Source of the DNA: Allochromatium tepidum
GTDB lineage: Bacteria; Pseudomonadota; Gammaproteobacteria; Chromatiales; Chromatiaceae
Assembly: GCF_018409545.1 (NCBI RefSeq)
Contig: NZ_AP024563.1
Location: 2,192,001 to 2,256,000, forward strand
DNA length: 64,000 bases
Reading direction: 5' to 3'
Below the pieces are notes generated by a model. That model worked only from the letters and a program-made list of their open reading frames with translations. It was not told where the DNA came from and searched no databases. Position 1 is the stretch's first letter. Each line of letters begins with the position of its first letter. The position numbers and the translations under genes were made by a program. Shown here piece by piece: positions 29,125 to 39,992 of this stretch.

Positions 29125-29313
29125 CTCCTTCTTACCTCGGGGATTGAACGATAACGAGACGATCATGATAGAGGCGCCATATAGCGGATTTGGCGCGGGC
29201 GCGACAGTCGATTTGATCAATCCTTTCGATTGAATCTATGAATTTCGTCAATCAGTGAACCGAGACGCCCTGGAACGGCGTCGATCGATGTACCGACTTG
29301 GGAACCACGCTTC

Positions 29314-31077
29314 ATGCCCGATCAAACCCTGATGCACCTGCTCCTGCTGCTCGGCGCGGCGATCGCGCTGGTCTGGACCTTCCAGCGTCTGCAAGCCCCG
29401 CCCGTACTCGGCTATCTGCTGGTCGGCGTGCTGCTCGGCCCCTATACGCCCGGCCTGGTGATCGAGGGCGATCAACTGCGGCTGCTGGCCGAATATGGGA
29501 TCGTCTTCCTGCTGTTCACGATCGGACTGAGTTTTTCACTGCCGCAATTGCAGGCGCTGCGTCACACGGTGCTGTGGTTGGGGACGGCGCAGGTCGTGCT
29601 GACGACCGCCCTGGTCGCGGTACTCGCCTGGCGGCTCGGTCTGTCGCCGGTCGCGGCCTTCGTCGTCGGCGCGGTCTTCGCCCAGTCCTCGACCACCATC
29701 ATCAGCAAGCTGCTGGAGGAACAGCGCGAGGAGCAGAGCCGTCATGGACGCCTGGGGCTGGCGATGTCGGTGTTCCAGGACGTCACCGCCGTGCCCTTTG
29801 TCGTCATCATCCCGGTGCTGGGGCCGGCGGTCGGGGCCGAAGCCATCGCGCTCTCGCTCGGCTGGGCGATGGTCAAGGCGGCGCTGGCGCTGGCGCTGGT
29901 CTATGTCGCCGGGCGGCGGTTGCTGCGTCCGCTCTTCCATCTGATCGTGGCGCGCCGCTCCACGGAGCTGTTCACGCTCACGGTGCTGTTCGTCTCGCTC
30001 GCGGCGGCCTGGATCACCGGCAGTCTGGGGTTGTCGATGGCCTTCGGCGGCTTCCTGGTCGGGATGATGCTCGGCGACACCGAGTTTCGGCATCAGATCG
30101 AGTCGGCCATCCGGCCCTTCCGGGACGTGCTGCTCGGACTCTTCTTCGTCGGGATCGGGATGCTGTTCGATCTGTCGGCCTTGCCGGATGTCTGGCACCT
30201 GGCGCTCGGCGGCGCGCTGGCGCTGCTGGTCCTCAAGGCGCTGGTGGTGGCCCCGATCGTCCGGTTGAGCGGAACCGATGCGCGGACGGCCTGGCGCGCG
30301 GCGCTGCTGCTGGCGGTCGGCGGTGAATTCGGCTTCGCGCTGCTGGCCATCGCGCTGCAATCGGGCACCATCGCCGGCCGCGTCGAACAGGTCGCGCTGA
30401 TGTCGGTCCTGCTGTCGATGGTGATCGCACCCTTCCTGATCCGTCACAACGGCGCGATCGCCGACCGGCTCACGCGCTCGGGAGCACGGGCGGACGAGGC
30501 CGAGTCCGGGTCTCAGCCGCTCAACATCGCCGACCTGCGCGACCATGTCATCATCTGCGGTTATGGACGGGTCGGGCATACGGTCGCGACCCTGTTGCAT
30601 ACCAGCGCCGTGCCCTTCGTGGCGTTCGATGCCGATCTGACGCGGGTGGCGCGTGGACGCGGGGATGGCTATCCGGTGTTCTATGGCGATGTCGCGGATG
30701 TCGGACTCTTCGCCGCCGCGCATGGCGAGCGTGCGGCCCTGGTGGTCGTGACCATCGATCAGGCCGACACGGCCTGGCGCACGGTGTCCTTTCTGCGCGC
30801 GCACTACCCGCATCTCCCGATCATCGCCCGCGCGCGCGATCTGGAGCAGAGCGCGCGTCTGATCGCGGCCGGAGCGACGTGCGCCTATCCGGAAGCGATC
30901 GAGGCCAGTCTAAGGCTCGGGGCCACGGCCCTGAGTCTGGTCGGGGCCGCGCCCGATAACGTGGATCTGCTGATCCAGGACGTTCGCGACAGCGACTATC
31001 GGCTGGTCAGTGAGGACGATCGGGCGCGCCGCCCGGACGCGCGGGTGGATTCCGGCTTGACGGACTCGCCCCCTTGA
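29314..31077 (+). CDS. monovalent cation:proton antiporter, CPA2 family (KefB/YbaL-like)
   Basis: A 587-aa potassium/proton antiporter-like membrane protein. Residues ~1-390 hold about a dozen transmembrane helices with family motifs PPVLGYLLVGVLLGP, FLLFTIGLSFS and the helix SVFQDVTAVPFVVIIPVL carrying the conserved Gln-Asp pair. A C-terminal RCK/TrkA-N domain begins at ~405 with the NAD-binding motif VIICGYGRVGHTV. The second RCK half (TrkA-C) is not obvious. The RCK domain suggests gating by nucleotide or glutathione adducts, as in Kef systems. No ancillary KefF/KefG gene is adjacent. Confidence 0.9.
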   Translation: MPDQTLMHLLLLLGAAIALVWTFQRLQAPPVLGYLLVGVLLGPYTPGLVIEGDQLRLLAEYGIVFLLFTIGLSFSLPQLQALRHTVLWLGTAQVVLTTALVAVLAWRLGLSPVAAFVVGAVFAQSSTTIISKLLEEQREEQSRHGRLGLAMSVFQDVTAVPFVVIIPVLGPAVGAEAIALSLGWAMVKAALALALVYVAGRRLLRPLFHLIVARRSTELFTLTVLFVSLAAAWITGSLGLSMAFGGFLVGMMLGDTEFRHQIESAIRPFRDVLLGLFFVGIGMLFDLSALPDVWHLALGGALALLVLKALVVAPIVRLSGTDARTAWRAALLLAVGGEFGFALLAIALQSGTIAGRVEQVALMSVLLSMVIAPFLIRHNGAIADRLTRSGARADEAESGSQPLNIADLRDHVIICGYGRVGHTVATLLHTSAVPFVAFDADLTRVARGRGDGYPVFYGDVADVGLFAAAHGERAALVVVTIDQADTAWRTVSFLRAHYPHLPIIARARDLEQSARLIAAGATCAYPEAIEASLRLGATALSLVGAAPDNVDLLIQDVRDSDYRLVSEDDRARRPDARVDSGLTDSPP

Positions 31078-31161
31078 CCTATTCGACGACTCGTCCCTCC
31101 GGACAGCGCACCATAGGACTTCGCCTCATGGCTGACTCAGACGCGCAATCGGCTCGACAAG

Positions 31162-31956
31162 CTACACCGGCGGCCCGTGCCGACGGCGGATGAGTACCTC
31201 GCACGCATTGGCCGTGGTTCGTTCGGCCACCTCGGACGGTTCCAGATCGCGCAGACGCGCCAGCGCCTCCAGCACCTCGGGCAGGTATTCCGGACTGTTG
31301 CGCTCGCCCTGATGCGAGGCGACCGTCATGTCCGGCGCATCGGTCTCCAGCACCAGGGCTTCGAGCGGCAGCTCGGTCGCCAGGCGCCTGAGTTTGCGCG
31401 AGCGCTCGAACGTCAGCATCCCCCCGAACCCCAGCTTGAATCCAAGCTCCAGATACTGATGGGCCTGCTGGAGACTGCCGTTGAACGCATGGGCGATGCC
31501 GCCCGCCGGCACCGGCCGGCGGCGCAGGAGCGCCAGCATCTCATCGTGCGCCTTGCGTACATGGAGCAGTACCGGCAGCCCCGCCGCGCGCGCGATCGCC
31601 AATTGGCGCTCCAGAAGCCGCGTCTGGCGCTCCGGGTCGAGTCCCGCGACATGATGGTCCAGCCCGATCTCGCCGATCGCGATCACGGCGCGTTCAGCCA
31701 CCAGGGTTTCGAGCCGCGCCGGATCGGCATCCCGATGTGAATCCAGATAGACCGGGTGCAGACCCAGCGCCGGATACAGCCTCGGCCCATCCGGCGGCGC
31801 GGAGTCGCAGAGCGCCAGCAGCGCCTCCCAGCCGGCGGCGTCGATGGCGGGCACCACCAGGGCCTCGACCCCGGCCGCACGCGCACGCGCCAATACGTCC
31901 GCGCGATCGGCGTCGAACTCGGTCACATCGATATGGCAATGGGTGTCGATCAACAT
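31162..31956 (-). CDS. TatD family metal-dependent hydrolase (DNase)
   Basis: A TIM-barrel metallohydrolase of 264 aa in the TatD/YcfH/YjjV group, with DNase activity in studied members. Motifs are LIDTHCHIDVTEFD (metal-binding HxH), AIGEIGLDHHVAG, LLHVRKAHDEM, HAFNGSLQQAHQYLELGFKLG and LVLETDAPDM. The start ATG 31956 follows 14 codons of implausible upstream frame and places the first HxH near residue 6, as in the family. It is immediately downstream of the DUF2058 gene. Confidence 0.93.
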   Translation of the reverse strand: MLIDTHCHIDVTEFDADRADVLARARAAGVEALVVPAIDAAGWEALLALCDSAPPDGPRLYPALGLHPVYLDSHRDADPARLETLVAERAVIAIGEIGLDHHVAGLDPERQTRLLERQLAIARAAGLPVLLHVRKAHDEMLALLRRRPVPAGGIAHAFNGSLQQAHQYLELGFKLGFGGMLTFERSRKLRRLATELPLEALVLETDAPDMTVASHQGERNSPEYLPEVLEALARLRDLEPSEVAERTTANACEVLIRRRHGPPV

Positions 31957-31991
31957 CGCATCGGTCGTCGCCGGTCGCCGGACGCGGTCGA

Positions 31992-32531
31992 CTACCACAT
32001 CAGATCGTCCGGCACCTGATACTCGGCATAGGGATCGTCGGGGTTCGACTCGTCACTGGCGCGATTGAGCACCAGCACCAGCGAGGCATCGCGCGCCTGG
32101 ACGCGCTCGGCGATCTCGGCCGGGACCAGCTCGTAGAAGGTGTCCTGACGCACGATCGCCAGGCGCCCGCCGACCAGCTTGGCGTGCTGATCCTTGTTGA
32201 CATAGAGCCGCTTGAGCGCGCTGCCGTCGGTGAAGTTGTAGGCCAGATCCCCGCCGTCGCGCACGACGCGATGGGTATGGATGAGCTGACGAATCTCGTT
32301 CTCGGCCGCGCGCCGCGCCGCCTCTTCCTGACGCTGACGATTGAGCTCACGGTCGCGCGCCAGTTTCTCGGCGCGCGCGCGCTCGGCGGCCTGGCGTGCC
32401 GCCTGCTCCTCGGCGGTCGGCTGACGACCGGTCTGCTTGACCTGTTTGCGCTTGTCCGAGCGTGTCTGCTTGAGCTTCTGCTCATTGACCAGGCCCGCTT
32501 TGAGCAGTTGCTCTTGTAATGAGTTACCCAC
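31992..32531 (-). CDS. DUF2058 family protein (YaiL-like)
   Basis: This 179-aa protein matches the DUF2058 family. It starts with NSLQEQLLKAGLVNEQKLKQ, continues in a long charged helix rich in Lys/Arg/Ala/Glu, and ends with a small globular domain holding AYNFTDGSALKRLYVNKDQ. Annotation transfer calls these nucleoproteins or polynucleotide-associated proteins. The function is not established and I see no enzyme motif. It is transcribed with the TatD gene and divergent from skp. Confidence 0.9.
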   Translation of the reverse strand: MGNSLQEQLLKAGLVNEQKLKQTRSDKRKQVKQTGRQPTAEEQAARQAAERARAEKLARDRELNRQRQEEAARRAAENEIRQLIHTHRVVRDGGDLAYNFTDGSALKRLYVNKDQHAKLVGGRLAIVRQDTFYELVPAEIAERVQARDASLVLVLNRASDESNPDDPYAEYQVPDDLMW

Positions 32532-32725
32532 GGCGAAGGGTCTCCGGGATCGAACGATGGTATAGAGTCGGGATCGCGAGAGGATCTACCAGCACGCCGC
32601 TGGAGGCAAGCCCGATCGGGCGAAAAGCGCCGGTGGTTTTGCCCGGACCGGGCGACGGTTACAATCCGGTTCCCGGTCTGCGAACCGACTCTCTACGAAT
32701 ACGCCAACCAATCTGGAGTGCATCC

Positions 32726-33241
32726 ATGTCCCGTCCGCTTCTGTTCGCCGCGCTGATCGCCGCCCTGAGCCTGCCCGTCCAGGCCCCGGCCAATGAGGGT
32801 GTCGGCTTCGTCGACATGCAAAAGGTGCTTGAGGAGAGCAAGCTCGGCCAGCGTCTGCAGAAACAACTGCGCGACGAGTTCGAGCCGCGCACCAAGGGCT
32901 TCGCCGACGAGGAGCGCGAGATCGCCCGGATGCAGCAGGCCCTGGCCAAGGACAAGCCGCTGATGAGCAACGATCAGGTCGCCAAGAAGGAGCAGGAGAT
33001 CAAGGCGCGCATCGAGGCCTATCAGAAGAAGACCCTGCCCATCCAGCAGGAACTGATGAAGGCCCAGCAGGAGAAGGGCCGCGAGATCCTGGCGCCGGCG
33101 CGTGAGGCCCTGAATACCGTCGCCAAGAAGAAGAAACTCGGCATGGTGTTCGAGCGCGGTGTCGGCGGACTGCTCTACATGGACGAGGGACTCGACATCA
33201 CGCCCGATGTCATCGAGCAGATGGACGCCAAGACCAAGTGA
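32726..33241 (+). CDS. Skp/OmpH family periplasmic chaperone
   Basis: A 171-aa protein with a cleavable signal peptide (first ~23 residues). The mature protein has the OmpH/Skp start VGFVDMQKVLEESKLGQRL, then long charged helices (~50-125) and a final small beta segment with LGMVFERGVGGLLYMDEGLD. It should act as a trimeric holdase for outer-membrane proteins. In E. coli skp sits in the bamA-lpxD cluster. Here it stands apart from those genes, so it may be a second, OmpH-like paralogue. ATG 32726 has TGGAG upstream. Confidence 0.9.
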   Translation: MSRPLLFAALIAALSLPVQAPANEGVGFVDMQKVLEESKLGQRLQKQLRDEFEPRTKGFADEEREIARMQQALAKDKPLMSNDQVAKKEQEIKARIEAYQKKTLPIQQELMKAQQEKGREILAPAREALNTVAKKKKLGMVFERGVGGLLYMDEGLDITPDVIEQMDAKTK

Positions 33242-33307
33242 CCGCTCGTCGAGCGTATCCGTGACCGGACTGTTTCAGCGGGTCGCCACTGAGCTATACT
33301 CCGGGCG

Positions 33308-33333
33308 CCTCGGGCGTCCCGCTTCGCCCGAGG
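33308..33333. repeat. strong inverted repeat in the skp-ydcH gap
   Basis: CCTCGGGCG and CGCCCGAGG form a perfect 9-bp stem with an 8-base loop, between skp and the YdcH gene. A TATACT at 33294-33299 just upstream could be a -10 element for the downstream genes, but no good -35 is visible. The hairpin could end skp transcription (no T-tract) or fold in the 5' leader of the next gene. Confidence 0.45.
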
Positions 33334-33425
33334 TCCGGATCGGCTCCGAGGCTCGTCCCGGAGTCACCCCTATCCCCACCGCGCGCGGCGAGACCGCGCC
33401 GGACCGCCTTAGAGGACCGGCCCCC

Positions 33426-33662
33426 ATGCTTGGTGAATCACACGATCTGCTTCACGAATTCCCCGATCTCGAGCAGAAGATCGCCGCGTTGCGCGCCGAC
33501 GACCCGGAATTCGCACGCCTCATGGACGAATACGACAGCCTCGACGCGCGCGTGCGCCGGATCGAGGAACTGGGCACGCCGGTGGCCGACGAGACCATCG
33601 AGGAGCTGAAGAAGCAGCGTCTGCATCTCAAGGACGCGCTCTACGACATGATTCGGGCCTGA
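33426..33662 (+). CDS. YdcH family protein (DUF465)
   Basis: A 78-aa coiled-coil protein of the YdcH/DUF465 family, with the characteristic start HDLLHEFPDLEQKIAALR and EYDSLDARVRRIE and end LKKQRLHLKDALYDMI. These small proteins are common in proteobacteria and have no firmly established function. The start is ATG 33426 rather than the much longer upstream frame. It is followed after seven bases by the hydrolase gene, probably in one transcript. Confidence 0.88.
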   Translation: MLGESHDLLHEFPDLEQKIAALRADDPEFARLMDEYDSLDARVRRIEELGTPVADETIEELKKQRLHLKDALYDMIRA

Positions 33663-33669
33663 AGACACC

Positions 33670-34302
33670 GTGGAGTTCCGGATCCTACCGGTCACCGGCT
33701 TCCAGCAGAACTGCACCCTGCTCTGGTGTGCGCGCACGCGCCGGGCGGCCATCGTCGATCCGGGCGGTGAGCCGGATCGCATCGAGGCGCTTCTGAACCG
33801 GCTCGAACTGGAGCCCGAGCGCATTCTGCTGACCCATGGTCATCTGGATCATGTCGGGGCGAGTGCCGAGCTGGCGCGGCGTCTGGCCATCCCCGTCGAG
33901 GGGCCGCATCCGGACGATGCCTTTCTGTTCCAGTCGCTGCCCGAGCAGTGCCGGATGTTCGGTTTTCCGCCGATCACGGTCTTCGAGCCGGATCGCTGGC
34001 TCCAGCCGGGCGAGCGGATCTCCGTCGGCGATGAGAGCCTGGAGGTCATCCATTGCCCCGGACACACGCCCGGACACATCGTCTTCTATCAGGCCGAATC
34101 ACAACTGGCCCAGGTCGGCGACGTGCTCTTTCGCGGCTCGATCGGGCGTACCGACTTTCCGCGCGGCAACCATCGCCGGCTCCTCGACTCGATCCGTCAG
34201 CGGCTGTTTCCGCTCGGCGACGCGGTGCGCTTCATCCCCGGTCATGGTCCCATGTCGACCTTCGGTGAGGAGCGGCGCAGCAACCCCTTCGTCGGCGACT
34301 GA
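33670..34302 (+). CDS. metallo-beta-lactamase-fold hydrolase (YcbL/glyoxalase II-like)
   Basis: A 210-aa cytosolic metallohydrolase with the HxHxDH zinc motif in LLTHGHLDHVG, followed by HCPGHTPGHIVFY, GDVLFRGSIGRTDFPRG and a C-terminal FIPGHGPMSTFGEER. These are typical of the YcbL group, whose tested members hydrolyse thioesters such as S-lactoylglutathione. The start is a GTG at 33670, seven bases after the YdcH stop. Confidence 0.92.
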   Translation: MEFRILPVTGFQQNCTLLWCARTRRAAIVDPGGEPDRIEALLNRLELEPERILLTHGHLDHVGASAELARRLAIPVEGPHPDDAFLFQSLPEQCRMFGFPPITVFEPDRWLQPGERISVGDESLEVIHCPGHTPGHIVFYQAESQLAQVGDVLFRGSIGRTDFPRGNHRRLLDSIRQRLFPLGDAVRFIPGHGPMSTFGEERRSNPFVGD

Positions 34303-34400
34303 CGTCTTCCAGATTGCCTGGGACTCGGCCCGCCGGCGCAACATGACGACGCCCAGCCCCTCGGATCCGGCTTGGGCACGAATTCTCGGAGCAGAATCCC

Positions 34401-36983
34401 ATGCTATTCCAGCGATTGCTCAAACGGCGCAAAGCGAACGCCGACGAGACCCCGGACAAGTCCAAGGCGGCGCCGGTCGCCCCGGCTCCAACACCACCAC
34501 TCCCCGAGACCCTGCCCGATAAGGCACGGCTGCATCCGGATCCGGCCCAGCGTCTCGCGGCCATCGAACAGATCGAGGATCCGGCCGTGCTGGTCGAGTG
34601 CGCCGTCCACGACACCCTGGCCGCCCATCGCGCGCGCGCGCTCGAACGGCTCGACGACAAGGCCGCGCTCGAAGAGGTCGCGCGGCGCATCGGCAAGAAG
34701 GACAAGCGCGTCTACCGCATGGCGCGCGAGAAGCTGCGTCTGATCGCCGAGCGCGAGGAACGCCCGCGGATCGTGCGCGAGCGCTGCGAGAAACTCTGCG
34801 CCCAGGTCGAGCGTCTCGGCCGACTGGCCAACTGGAACCAGGACCGCGCCCTGCTCGACCATCTCGAACGGCAATGGAGCGCGCTCCAGGACGAGGCCGA
34901 GCCGGAATACCGGACCCGCTTCGAGCAGGAACGCACGCGCTTTCTCGACGCCTACGCCGCCCATCTCCAGGAACAGGCCAGGCGACAGGCCGAAACCAAG
35001 GCCCGTACCGCTGAGATCCGGGGTGTCGACTCTCAGCCGGCCGAGCCGAACCCGCCCCAGGCTGAGCCTGATCGCCAAGCGCACGAAATGAGCGTCGGTC
35101 CTGTCGATCCGCCCGAAGCCGAACTGCTCGCACCTCCAGCCGATCCGCGCGAACTCGAGCGTCTGGAGAAGACGAGCGCCCAGATCACCGAGCTGCTCGG
35201 CGCCTCCAAGCCGCTCGACCACAAACAGGCGCGCCGTCTGCTCGATCAGGGGCGAGCACTGGCCGCGCGCTGGTCCGACTCCGAGCCGGCACGCGCCTTC
35301 CAGCCGCTCACCGAGCGTCTGGAATCGCGTCTGCGCACCCAACGCAAGCACGCCGAGCAGCGTCTGCGTCAATTCCCCGAGCGGCTCGCCGAGCTGGAGG
35401 CCCATCTGGCCGAGGGCGAGCTCAAGCAGGCCGATCCGCTGCATCAGAGCCTGCTGTCGGCGCTCGAACTCATCCAGTCGAGCGGCATCGAGTCCAGTCA
35501 GGCGGCCGACTTCAACCGCCGTCTGCGCGCCCTGGTGCCGCGTCTGCGCGAACTCCAGCAATGGCGCCGCTGGGGCGCCGATCAGCACCGCGAGATGCTC
35601 TGCACCGAGATGGAATCACTGCTCGCCTCGGAGGATCCGGCACCGGCCGTGCTCGCCGAGCGGCTGCACGCACTCCAGATGGACTGGAAGGGACTCGACA
35701 AGGCCGGCTCTCCGGCCAATCAGGCGCTCTGGGATCGCTTCCATGCCGCTTCCGAGCGCGTCTACGAGCGCTGTCGCCCCTTCATCGAGGCCCAGGCCGC
35801 CGAGCGCGAGATCAACCGTCTGGCCCGCGAACGGCTCTGCGAACAGCTCGAGACCTTCGTCGCCCAGGTCGACTGGGAGCGCGTGGACTGGAAGAAGACG
35901 CTGCATGCCGAGCGCGAGATGCGTCAGGCCTGGGCGGCCATCGGCCCGACCGAGGGGCGCGTGCGCAAGGCGCTCGAACGCCGCTTCCACCAGTCGCTGC
36001 GTATCCTCGACCGTCATCTGGACGCCGAACGCCAGCGCAATCAGGCCCTGAAGCGCGATCTGATCGCGCGCGTCCAGGCCCTGGTCGAGACCCCGGACCT
36101 GGAATCGGCCATCGAACAGACCAAAACGCTGCAACGCGAGTGGCGCACCACGGTGCCGGCGCGCCAGAAGGACGAGAACCGGCTCTGGCGCGAGTTCCGC
36201 GCCGCCTGTGATGCCGTCTTCGAGCGTCGCGCCGTGCGCCGGCAGGCCCATGCCCAGGATCTGGCCGAGCATCTGGCGCTACGCGAGGCGCTGTGCGAGG
36301 AGGCCGAACGTCTGGCCGCCGGCGAGCACGATCCCAGGCATCTGGCCGCCGCCCAGCGCGACCTGATCGCGCGCTGGCGCGAGGCCGAGTCGTTGCCGGT
36401 GCCCCGGCAGGCGGCGACCCAGATCGCGCGCCGTTGGCAGGCGTGCCGCGAGGCGCTGGAGCATCGTCGGCAGACCGCCGAGCACGGCCGGCGGCTGGCC
36501 GCGCTCGAACGTCTGGAGCGTCAGGCGACGTTCTGCGAGCGTCTGGAACTGGCACTGATCGAGGGACGGGGCGATGGACTCGATCCCGAAGGACTGCGCC
36601 GTGAATGGGCGGAGCTGCCCGTACAGGCGGATGCCGGTCTTCAGCGTGCGATCACGGCCCGCTTCGAGCGCGCCCTGAAGGCGGCCGGGGACGCGGCGGA
36701 ACTGGACGGCCTGCGCCGGTCGTTCGCGGACAATGGGCGGCAACGCGCCCAGCTCTGCCTCCAGCTCGAGATCGCCGCCGGGGTCGAGACCCCGCCCGAG
36801 TTCGCCCAGCAGCGCCTGGAACTCCAGGTCGCGCGTCTGGCCGAGCGATTGAGCGAGGGCGAGGAGGATTCGCTCCAGAGCGGTCTGCGGCTGCTCGACG
36901 ACTGGTATCTGCTCGGTCCGGCGCCGCGCGATCCGGCGCTCGAACGGCGTTTCGCGCGCGTCAGGGCGGCGCTGGCCCTCTAG
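34401..36983 (+). CDS. DUF349 repeat protein
   Basis: An 860-aa, strongly helical and highly charged protein with several DUF349-type repeats, for example around residues ~110-170, ~500-640 and ~590-720 ([34 protein letters not shown]). No signal peptide or enzyme motif is seen, so it is probably a cytosolic scaffold-like protein. Similar proteins are found in many gammaproteobacteria without known function. It converges with ispG and overlaps it by four bases. Confidence 0.88.
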   Translation: MLFQRLLKRRKANADETPDKSKAAPVAPAPTPPLPETLPDKARLHPDPAQRLAAIEQIEDPAVLVECAVHDTLAAHRARALERLDDKAALEEVARRIGKKDKRVYRMAREKLRLIAEREERPRIVRERCEKLCAQVERLGRLANWNQDRALLDHLERQWSALQDEAEPEYRTRFEQERTRFLDAYAAHLQEQARRQAETKARTAEIRGVDSQPAEPNPPQAEPDRQAHEMSVGPVDPPEAELLAPPADPRELERLEKTSAQITELLGASKPLDHKQARRLLDQGRALAARWSDSEPARAFQPLTERLESRLRTQRKHAEQRLRQFPERLAELEAHLAEGELKQADPLHQSLLSALELIQSSGIESSQAADFNRRLRALVPRLRELQQWRRWGADQHREMLCTEMESLLASEDPAPAVLAERLHALQMDWKGLDKAGSPANQALWDRFHAASERVYERCRPFIEAQAAEREINRLARERLCEQLETFVAQVDWERVDWKKTLHAEREMRQAWAAIGPTEGRVRKALERRFHQSLRILDRHLDAERQRNQALKRDLIARVQALVETPDLESAIEQTKTLQREWRTTVPARQKDENRLWREFRAACDAVFERRAVRRQAHAQDLAEHLALREALCEEAERLAAGEHDPRHLAAAQRDLIARWREAESLPVPRQAATQIARRWQACREALEHRRQTAEHGRRLAALERLERQATFCERLELALIEGRGDGLDPEGLRREWAELPVQADAGLQRAITARFERALKAAGDAAELDGLRRSFADNGRQRAQLCLQLEIAAGVETPPEFAQQRLELQVARLAERLSEGEEDSLQSGLRLLDDWYLLGPAPRDPALERRFARVRAALAL

Positions 36984-38218
36984 ACTCCAGTGCCGCGTCC
37001 ATAGCGCGACTCGATGTATTCATCGACCATGCGCTTGAACTGCTCGGCGATGCCCTCGCCCTTGAGGGTGGCGACCTTCTCGCCGTCGACATAGACGGGC
37101 GCGGCGGGACGCTCGCCGCTACCGGGCAGGCTGATGCCGATGTTGGCGTGCTTGCTCTCGCCCGGTCCGTTGACCACGCAGCCCATCACGGCCACCTGCA
37201 TGGTCTCGATCCCCGGATACCGGGTGCGCCATTCCGGCATCTGCTCGCGCAGATAGCCCTGGATGTCCTTGGCCAGATGCTGGAAGGTGTCGCTGGTGGT
37301 GCGTCCGCAGCCGGGGCAGGCCGTGACCATGGGCGCGAACGAGCGAAAGCCCATGGATTGCAGGATCTCCTGCGCCACCACCACCTCGCGCGTGCGCGAC
37401 TCGCCCGGCTCGGGGGTGAGCGAGACGCGGATGGTGTCGCCGATGCCTTCCTGCAACAGCACGGCGAGCGCCGCCGTCGAGGCGACGATGCCCTTCGAGC
37501 CCATGCCGGCCTCGGTCAGACCCAGATGCAGCGCATAGTCGCCGCGCGCCGCCAGCATCCGATAGACCCGGATCAGATCCTGCACCCCGCTCATCTTGCA
37601 CGACAGGATGATGTGATCCTTCGGCAGCCCCAGTTGCACCGCACGCTCGGCGCTGCCGATCGCCGACTCGACCATGGCCTCGTACATGATCTGGTCGCTG
37701 TGCTTGGGCTGGGACGCGCGGGCGTTCTCGTCCATCATCCGCGCCACGACCTCCTGATCCAGACTGCCCCAGTTGACCCCGATGCGCACCGGCCGGTCGT
37801 AACGGCAGGCCAGCTCGATCATGGTCGCGAACTGGCTGTCCTTCTTCTCGCCCTTGCCGACGTTGCCCGGATTGATGCGGTACTTGGCCAGGGCCAGGGC
37901 GCACTCGGGATAGTCGGTCAGCAGCCGATGGCCGTTGAAATGGAAGTCACCCACCAGCGGGACATGGCAGCCCTGGGCGTCGAGCGCCTCGCGGATCGCC
38001 GGCACCGCCCGGGCCGCCGATTCGTGGTTGACGGTCAGACGCACCACCTCGGAACCGGCACGCGCCAGCTCGGCGACCTGACGCACGGTCGCGTCGATAT
38101 CGGCGGTGTCGGTGTTGGTCATGGACTGGACGACGATCGGCGCTCCGCCGCCGACGGTCACGGATCCGACGGTCACGGGCAGGGTCCGGCGGCGCTGGGG
38201 GGTGTTCGTTTGGCTCAT
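36980..38218 (-). CDS. ispG: 4-hydroxy-3-methylbut-2-enyl-diphosphate synthase IspG (GcpE)
   Basis: The [4Fe-4S] enzyme of the MEP isoprenoid pathway. This is the 412-aa short bacterial form, with [44 protein letters not shown], the cluster cysteines in [13 protein letters not shown] and near [14 protein letters not shown], and [14 protein letters not shown] 38218 was chosen over the longer frame because [10 protein letters not shown] follows directly, as in homologues. It is the last gene of a ppsR-Nudix-ispG run. Confidence 0.96.
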   Translation of the reverse strand: MSQTNTPQRRRTLPVTVGSVTVGGGAPIVVQSMTNTDTADIDATVRQVAELARAGSEVVRLTVNHESAARAVPAIREALDAQGCHVPLVGDFHFNGHRLLTDYPECALALAKYRINPGNVGKGEKKDSQFATMIELACRYDRPVRIGVNWGSLDQEVVARMMDENARASQPKHSDQIMYEAMVESAIGSAERAVQLGLPKDHIILSCKMSGVQDLIRVYRMLAARGDYALHLGLTEAGMGSKGIVASTAALAVLLQEGIGDTIRVSLTPEPGESRTREVVVAQEILQSMGFRSFAPMVTACPGCGRTTSDTFQHLAKDIQGYLREQMPEWRTRYPGIETMQVAVMGCVVNGPGESKHANIGISLPGSGERPAAPVYVDGEKVATLKGEGIAEQFKRMVDEYIESRYGRGTGV

Positions 38219-38273
38219 GGGTTCGATTCGTTCCGCGTGGGCGATGTGGACAGGAGAGGTTTGCAGGGGCGGT

Positions 38274-39128
38274 TCAGGGCAGAGGCGCGCGCAGTCCGGC
38301 GATGATCTCCAGATAGTCCGGTTCCTCGGGCGTGATGAACCCATGCCGGACCAGGAAGTCGATGATGGTCAGATTGCAGTTGAGCTTGAACTCGTCGGTG
38401 TCGCGCACCAGTGCGGCGACCTCGGCCAGCGGCAGCCGCCGGAAGGACTCGACCTCGCCATCGGTACAGACCGGCTCGAAGTCCTCGGGCAGTTCCAGAT
38501 CATAGCAATACATAACGTCCGGCTTGAGACCGCCCGCCGAGTCGCGGCAATAGGTGACGGCTCCCACCGCCATAGCCCGATCGGCCAGCGCGCGCGGTAT
38601 CCCGGCCTCCTCGGCGCATTCCTTGCGCAGATTATCCACCAGACTCAGTCCATGCGGGAGCCCGCCCGCGACCAGATTGTCCAGATGGAGCGGATAGTGG
38701 CGCCGATCGGCCGAACGCCGGCCGATCCACATCTCGATCCCGCGCGCGGTGCGCACATAGCCGTTGAGATGCTGGCCGAAGGCGCGCGCGCCGAAAAAGG
38801 GCGCGCAGGCGCGGTCGATCACACAGCAGGCGCGCTCACGGGTGCTCGCGGTCAATGGATAGCGCTCGCCATGCAGATGACTGACCACGCCCTCTTCGGC
38901 CAGACGCGCGAAGACGGCGTCCAGCACGGCGGTACGGGCCGCGAACTCAGTCGGCGCTCCGACCCAGGTCACGCACCCGGACTCGACCGCGAACTGCTCC
39001 GGCCAGCGGCGCAGATGGTCGCACGCGCTCCGGCGCAACCAGCCGACCCGCGCCCCGTCGAGCAGCAGTGGCACGAAATCGCCCGGATTCCAGGCGTTAC
39101 AGGCATGGATCTTGTCGATGAAACTCAA
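38274..39128 (-). CDS. Nudix hydrolase with DUF4743 N-terminal domain
   Basis: A 284-aa protein with an N-terminal DUF4743-type domain ([23 protein letters not shown] is its start region, given here only by its key FID and NPGDF residues) and a C-terminal Nudix fold. The Nudix box runs GGLPHGLSL then [14 protein letters not shown]. Eukaryotic and bacterial relatives are annotated as thiamine-pyrophosphokinase-related or ADP-ribose/8-oxo-nucleotide hydrolases. The substrate cannot be read from the sequence. It lies between ppsR and ispG on the same strand. Confidence 0.88.
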   Translation of the reverse strand: MSFIDKIHACNAWNPGDFVPLLLDGARVGWLRRSACDHLRRWPEQFAVESGCVTWVGAPTEFAARTAVLDAVFARLAEEGVVSHLHGERYPLTASTRERACCVIDRACAPFFGARAFGQHLNGYVRTARGIEMWIGRRSADRRHYPLHLDNLVAGGLPHGLSLVDNLRKECAEEAGIPRALADRAMAVGAVTYCRDSAGGLKPDVMYCYDLELPEDFEPVCTDGEVESFRRLPLAEVAALVRDTDEFKLNCNLTIIDFLVRHGFITPEEPDYLEIIAGLRAPLP

Positions 39129-39149
39129 GTGACGAACCTCGGAGCGGCT

Positions 39150-39992
39150 TCAGAGCGTCTCGGTGAACACGGGGCTCCGTCCCTCCTGGGCCTCCTTGAG
39201 CGCCTTGACGATCTGCGAGGAGATCTCCTCGATCGACTGCGAAGTGGTGTTGAGCACGGGCACCTGCAAGCGCTTGTAGATCTGATGCGCCATCCGGATG
39301 TCGTCCTGACAGCGCTTGAGCGAGGCGTAGGGACTGCCGGGACGGCGTTCCTCACGGATGAGCTGCAAGCGCTGCGGATCGATGGTCAGCGCGAAGAGCT
39401 TGTGCTTGCAGTCGTAGAGCAGCTGCGGCACGTCGCCGCGCTCGAAGTCTTCCTCGGTGATCGGATAGTTGGCCGCGCGCAGGCCATAGTGCATGGCCAG
39501 ATAGAGACAGGTCGGCGTCTTGCCCGAGCGCGACACCCCGGTCAGCACCACGTCGGCGCGATGGAAGTTGTCGGGGCGGATGCCGTCGTCGTTGGACATG
39601 GCGAAATTGATCGCCTCGATGCGCTTGGTGTAGTAGCTCGGCTTGGTGATGGCGTGACTGCGGCCGGCCTTGAGGCTCGGCGGCACTCCGAGTTCGCGCG
39701 CCAACGGATCGACGAAGACCTCGAACAGCTCGACATAGAAGCAGTTGCCGTTCTTGAGGATGGCGCGGATCTCGTCGTCGAGCATGGTGGCGAAGACGAT
39801 CGGGCGCGCGCCGTCACGGTCGGCCGCCTCCTGCATGCGCTGGGTCAGGGCACGCGCGCGCAGTTCGGTGTTGATATAGGGCATGTAGACCTGCTCGAAC
39901 TCGACGGTGTCGAATTGCGACAGCAGACTGTGGCCCAGGGTCTCGGCGGTGATGCCGGTGCTCTCGGAAACGAAGAAAACGGTGCGGTTCAT
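39150..39992 (-). CDS. ppsR: phosphoenolpyruvate synthase regulatory protein PpsR (kinase/pyrophosphorylase)
   Basis: A bifunctional serine/threonine kinase and Pi-dependent pyrophosphorylase that switches PEP synthase off and on. The 280-aa protein has the start RTVFFVSESTGITAETLGHSL and the P-loop GVSRSGKTPTCLYLA, with PNYP-like ANYPITEEDF after it. ATG 39992 is used because homologues start at this MNRTVFF. The ppsA target gene, often adjacent, is not in this window. Confidence 0.95.
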   Translation of the reverse strand: MNRTVFFVSESTGITAETLGHSLLSQFDTVEFEQVYMPYINTELRARALTQRMQEAADRDGARPIVFATMLDDEIRAILKNGNCFYVELFEVFVDPLARELGVPPSLKAGRSHAITKPSYYTKRIEAINFAMSNDDGIRPDNFHRADVVLTGVSRSGKTPTCLYLAMHYGLRAANYPITEEDFERGDVPQLLYDCKHKLFALTIDPQRLQLIREERRPGSPYASLKRCQDDIRMAHQIYKRLQVPVLNTTSQSIEEISSQIVKALKEAQEGRSPVFTETL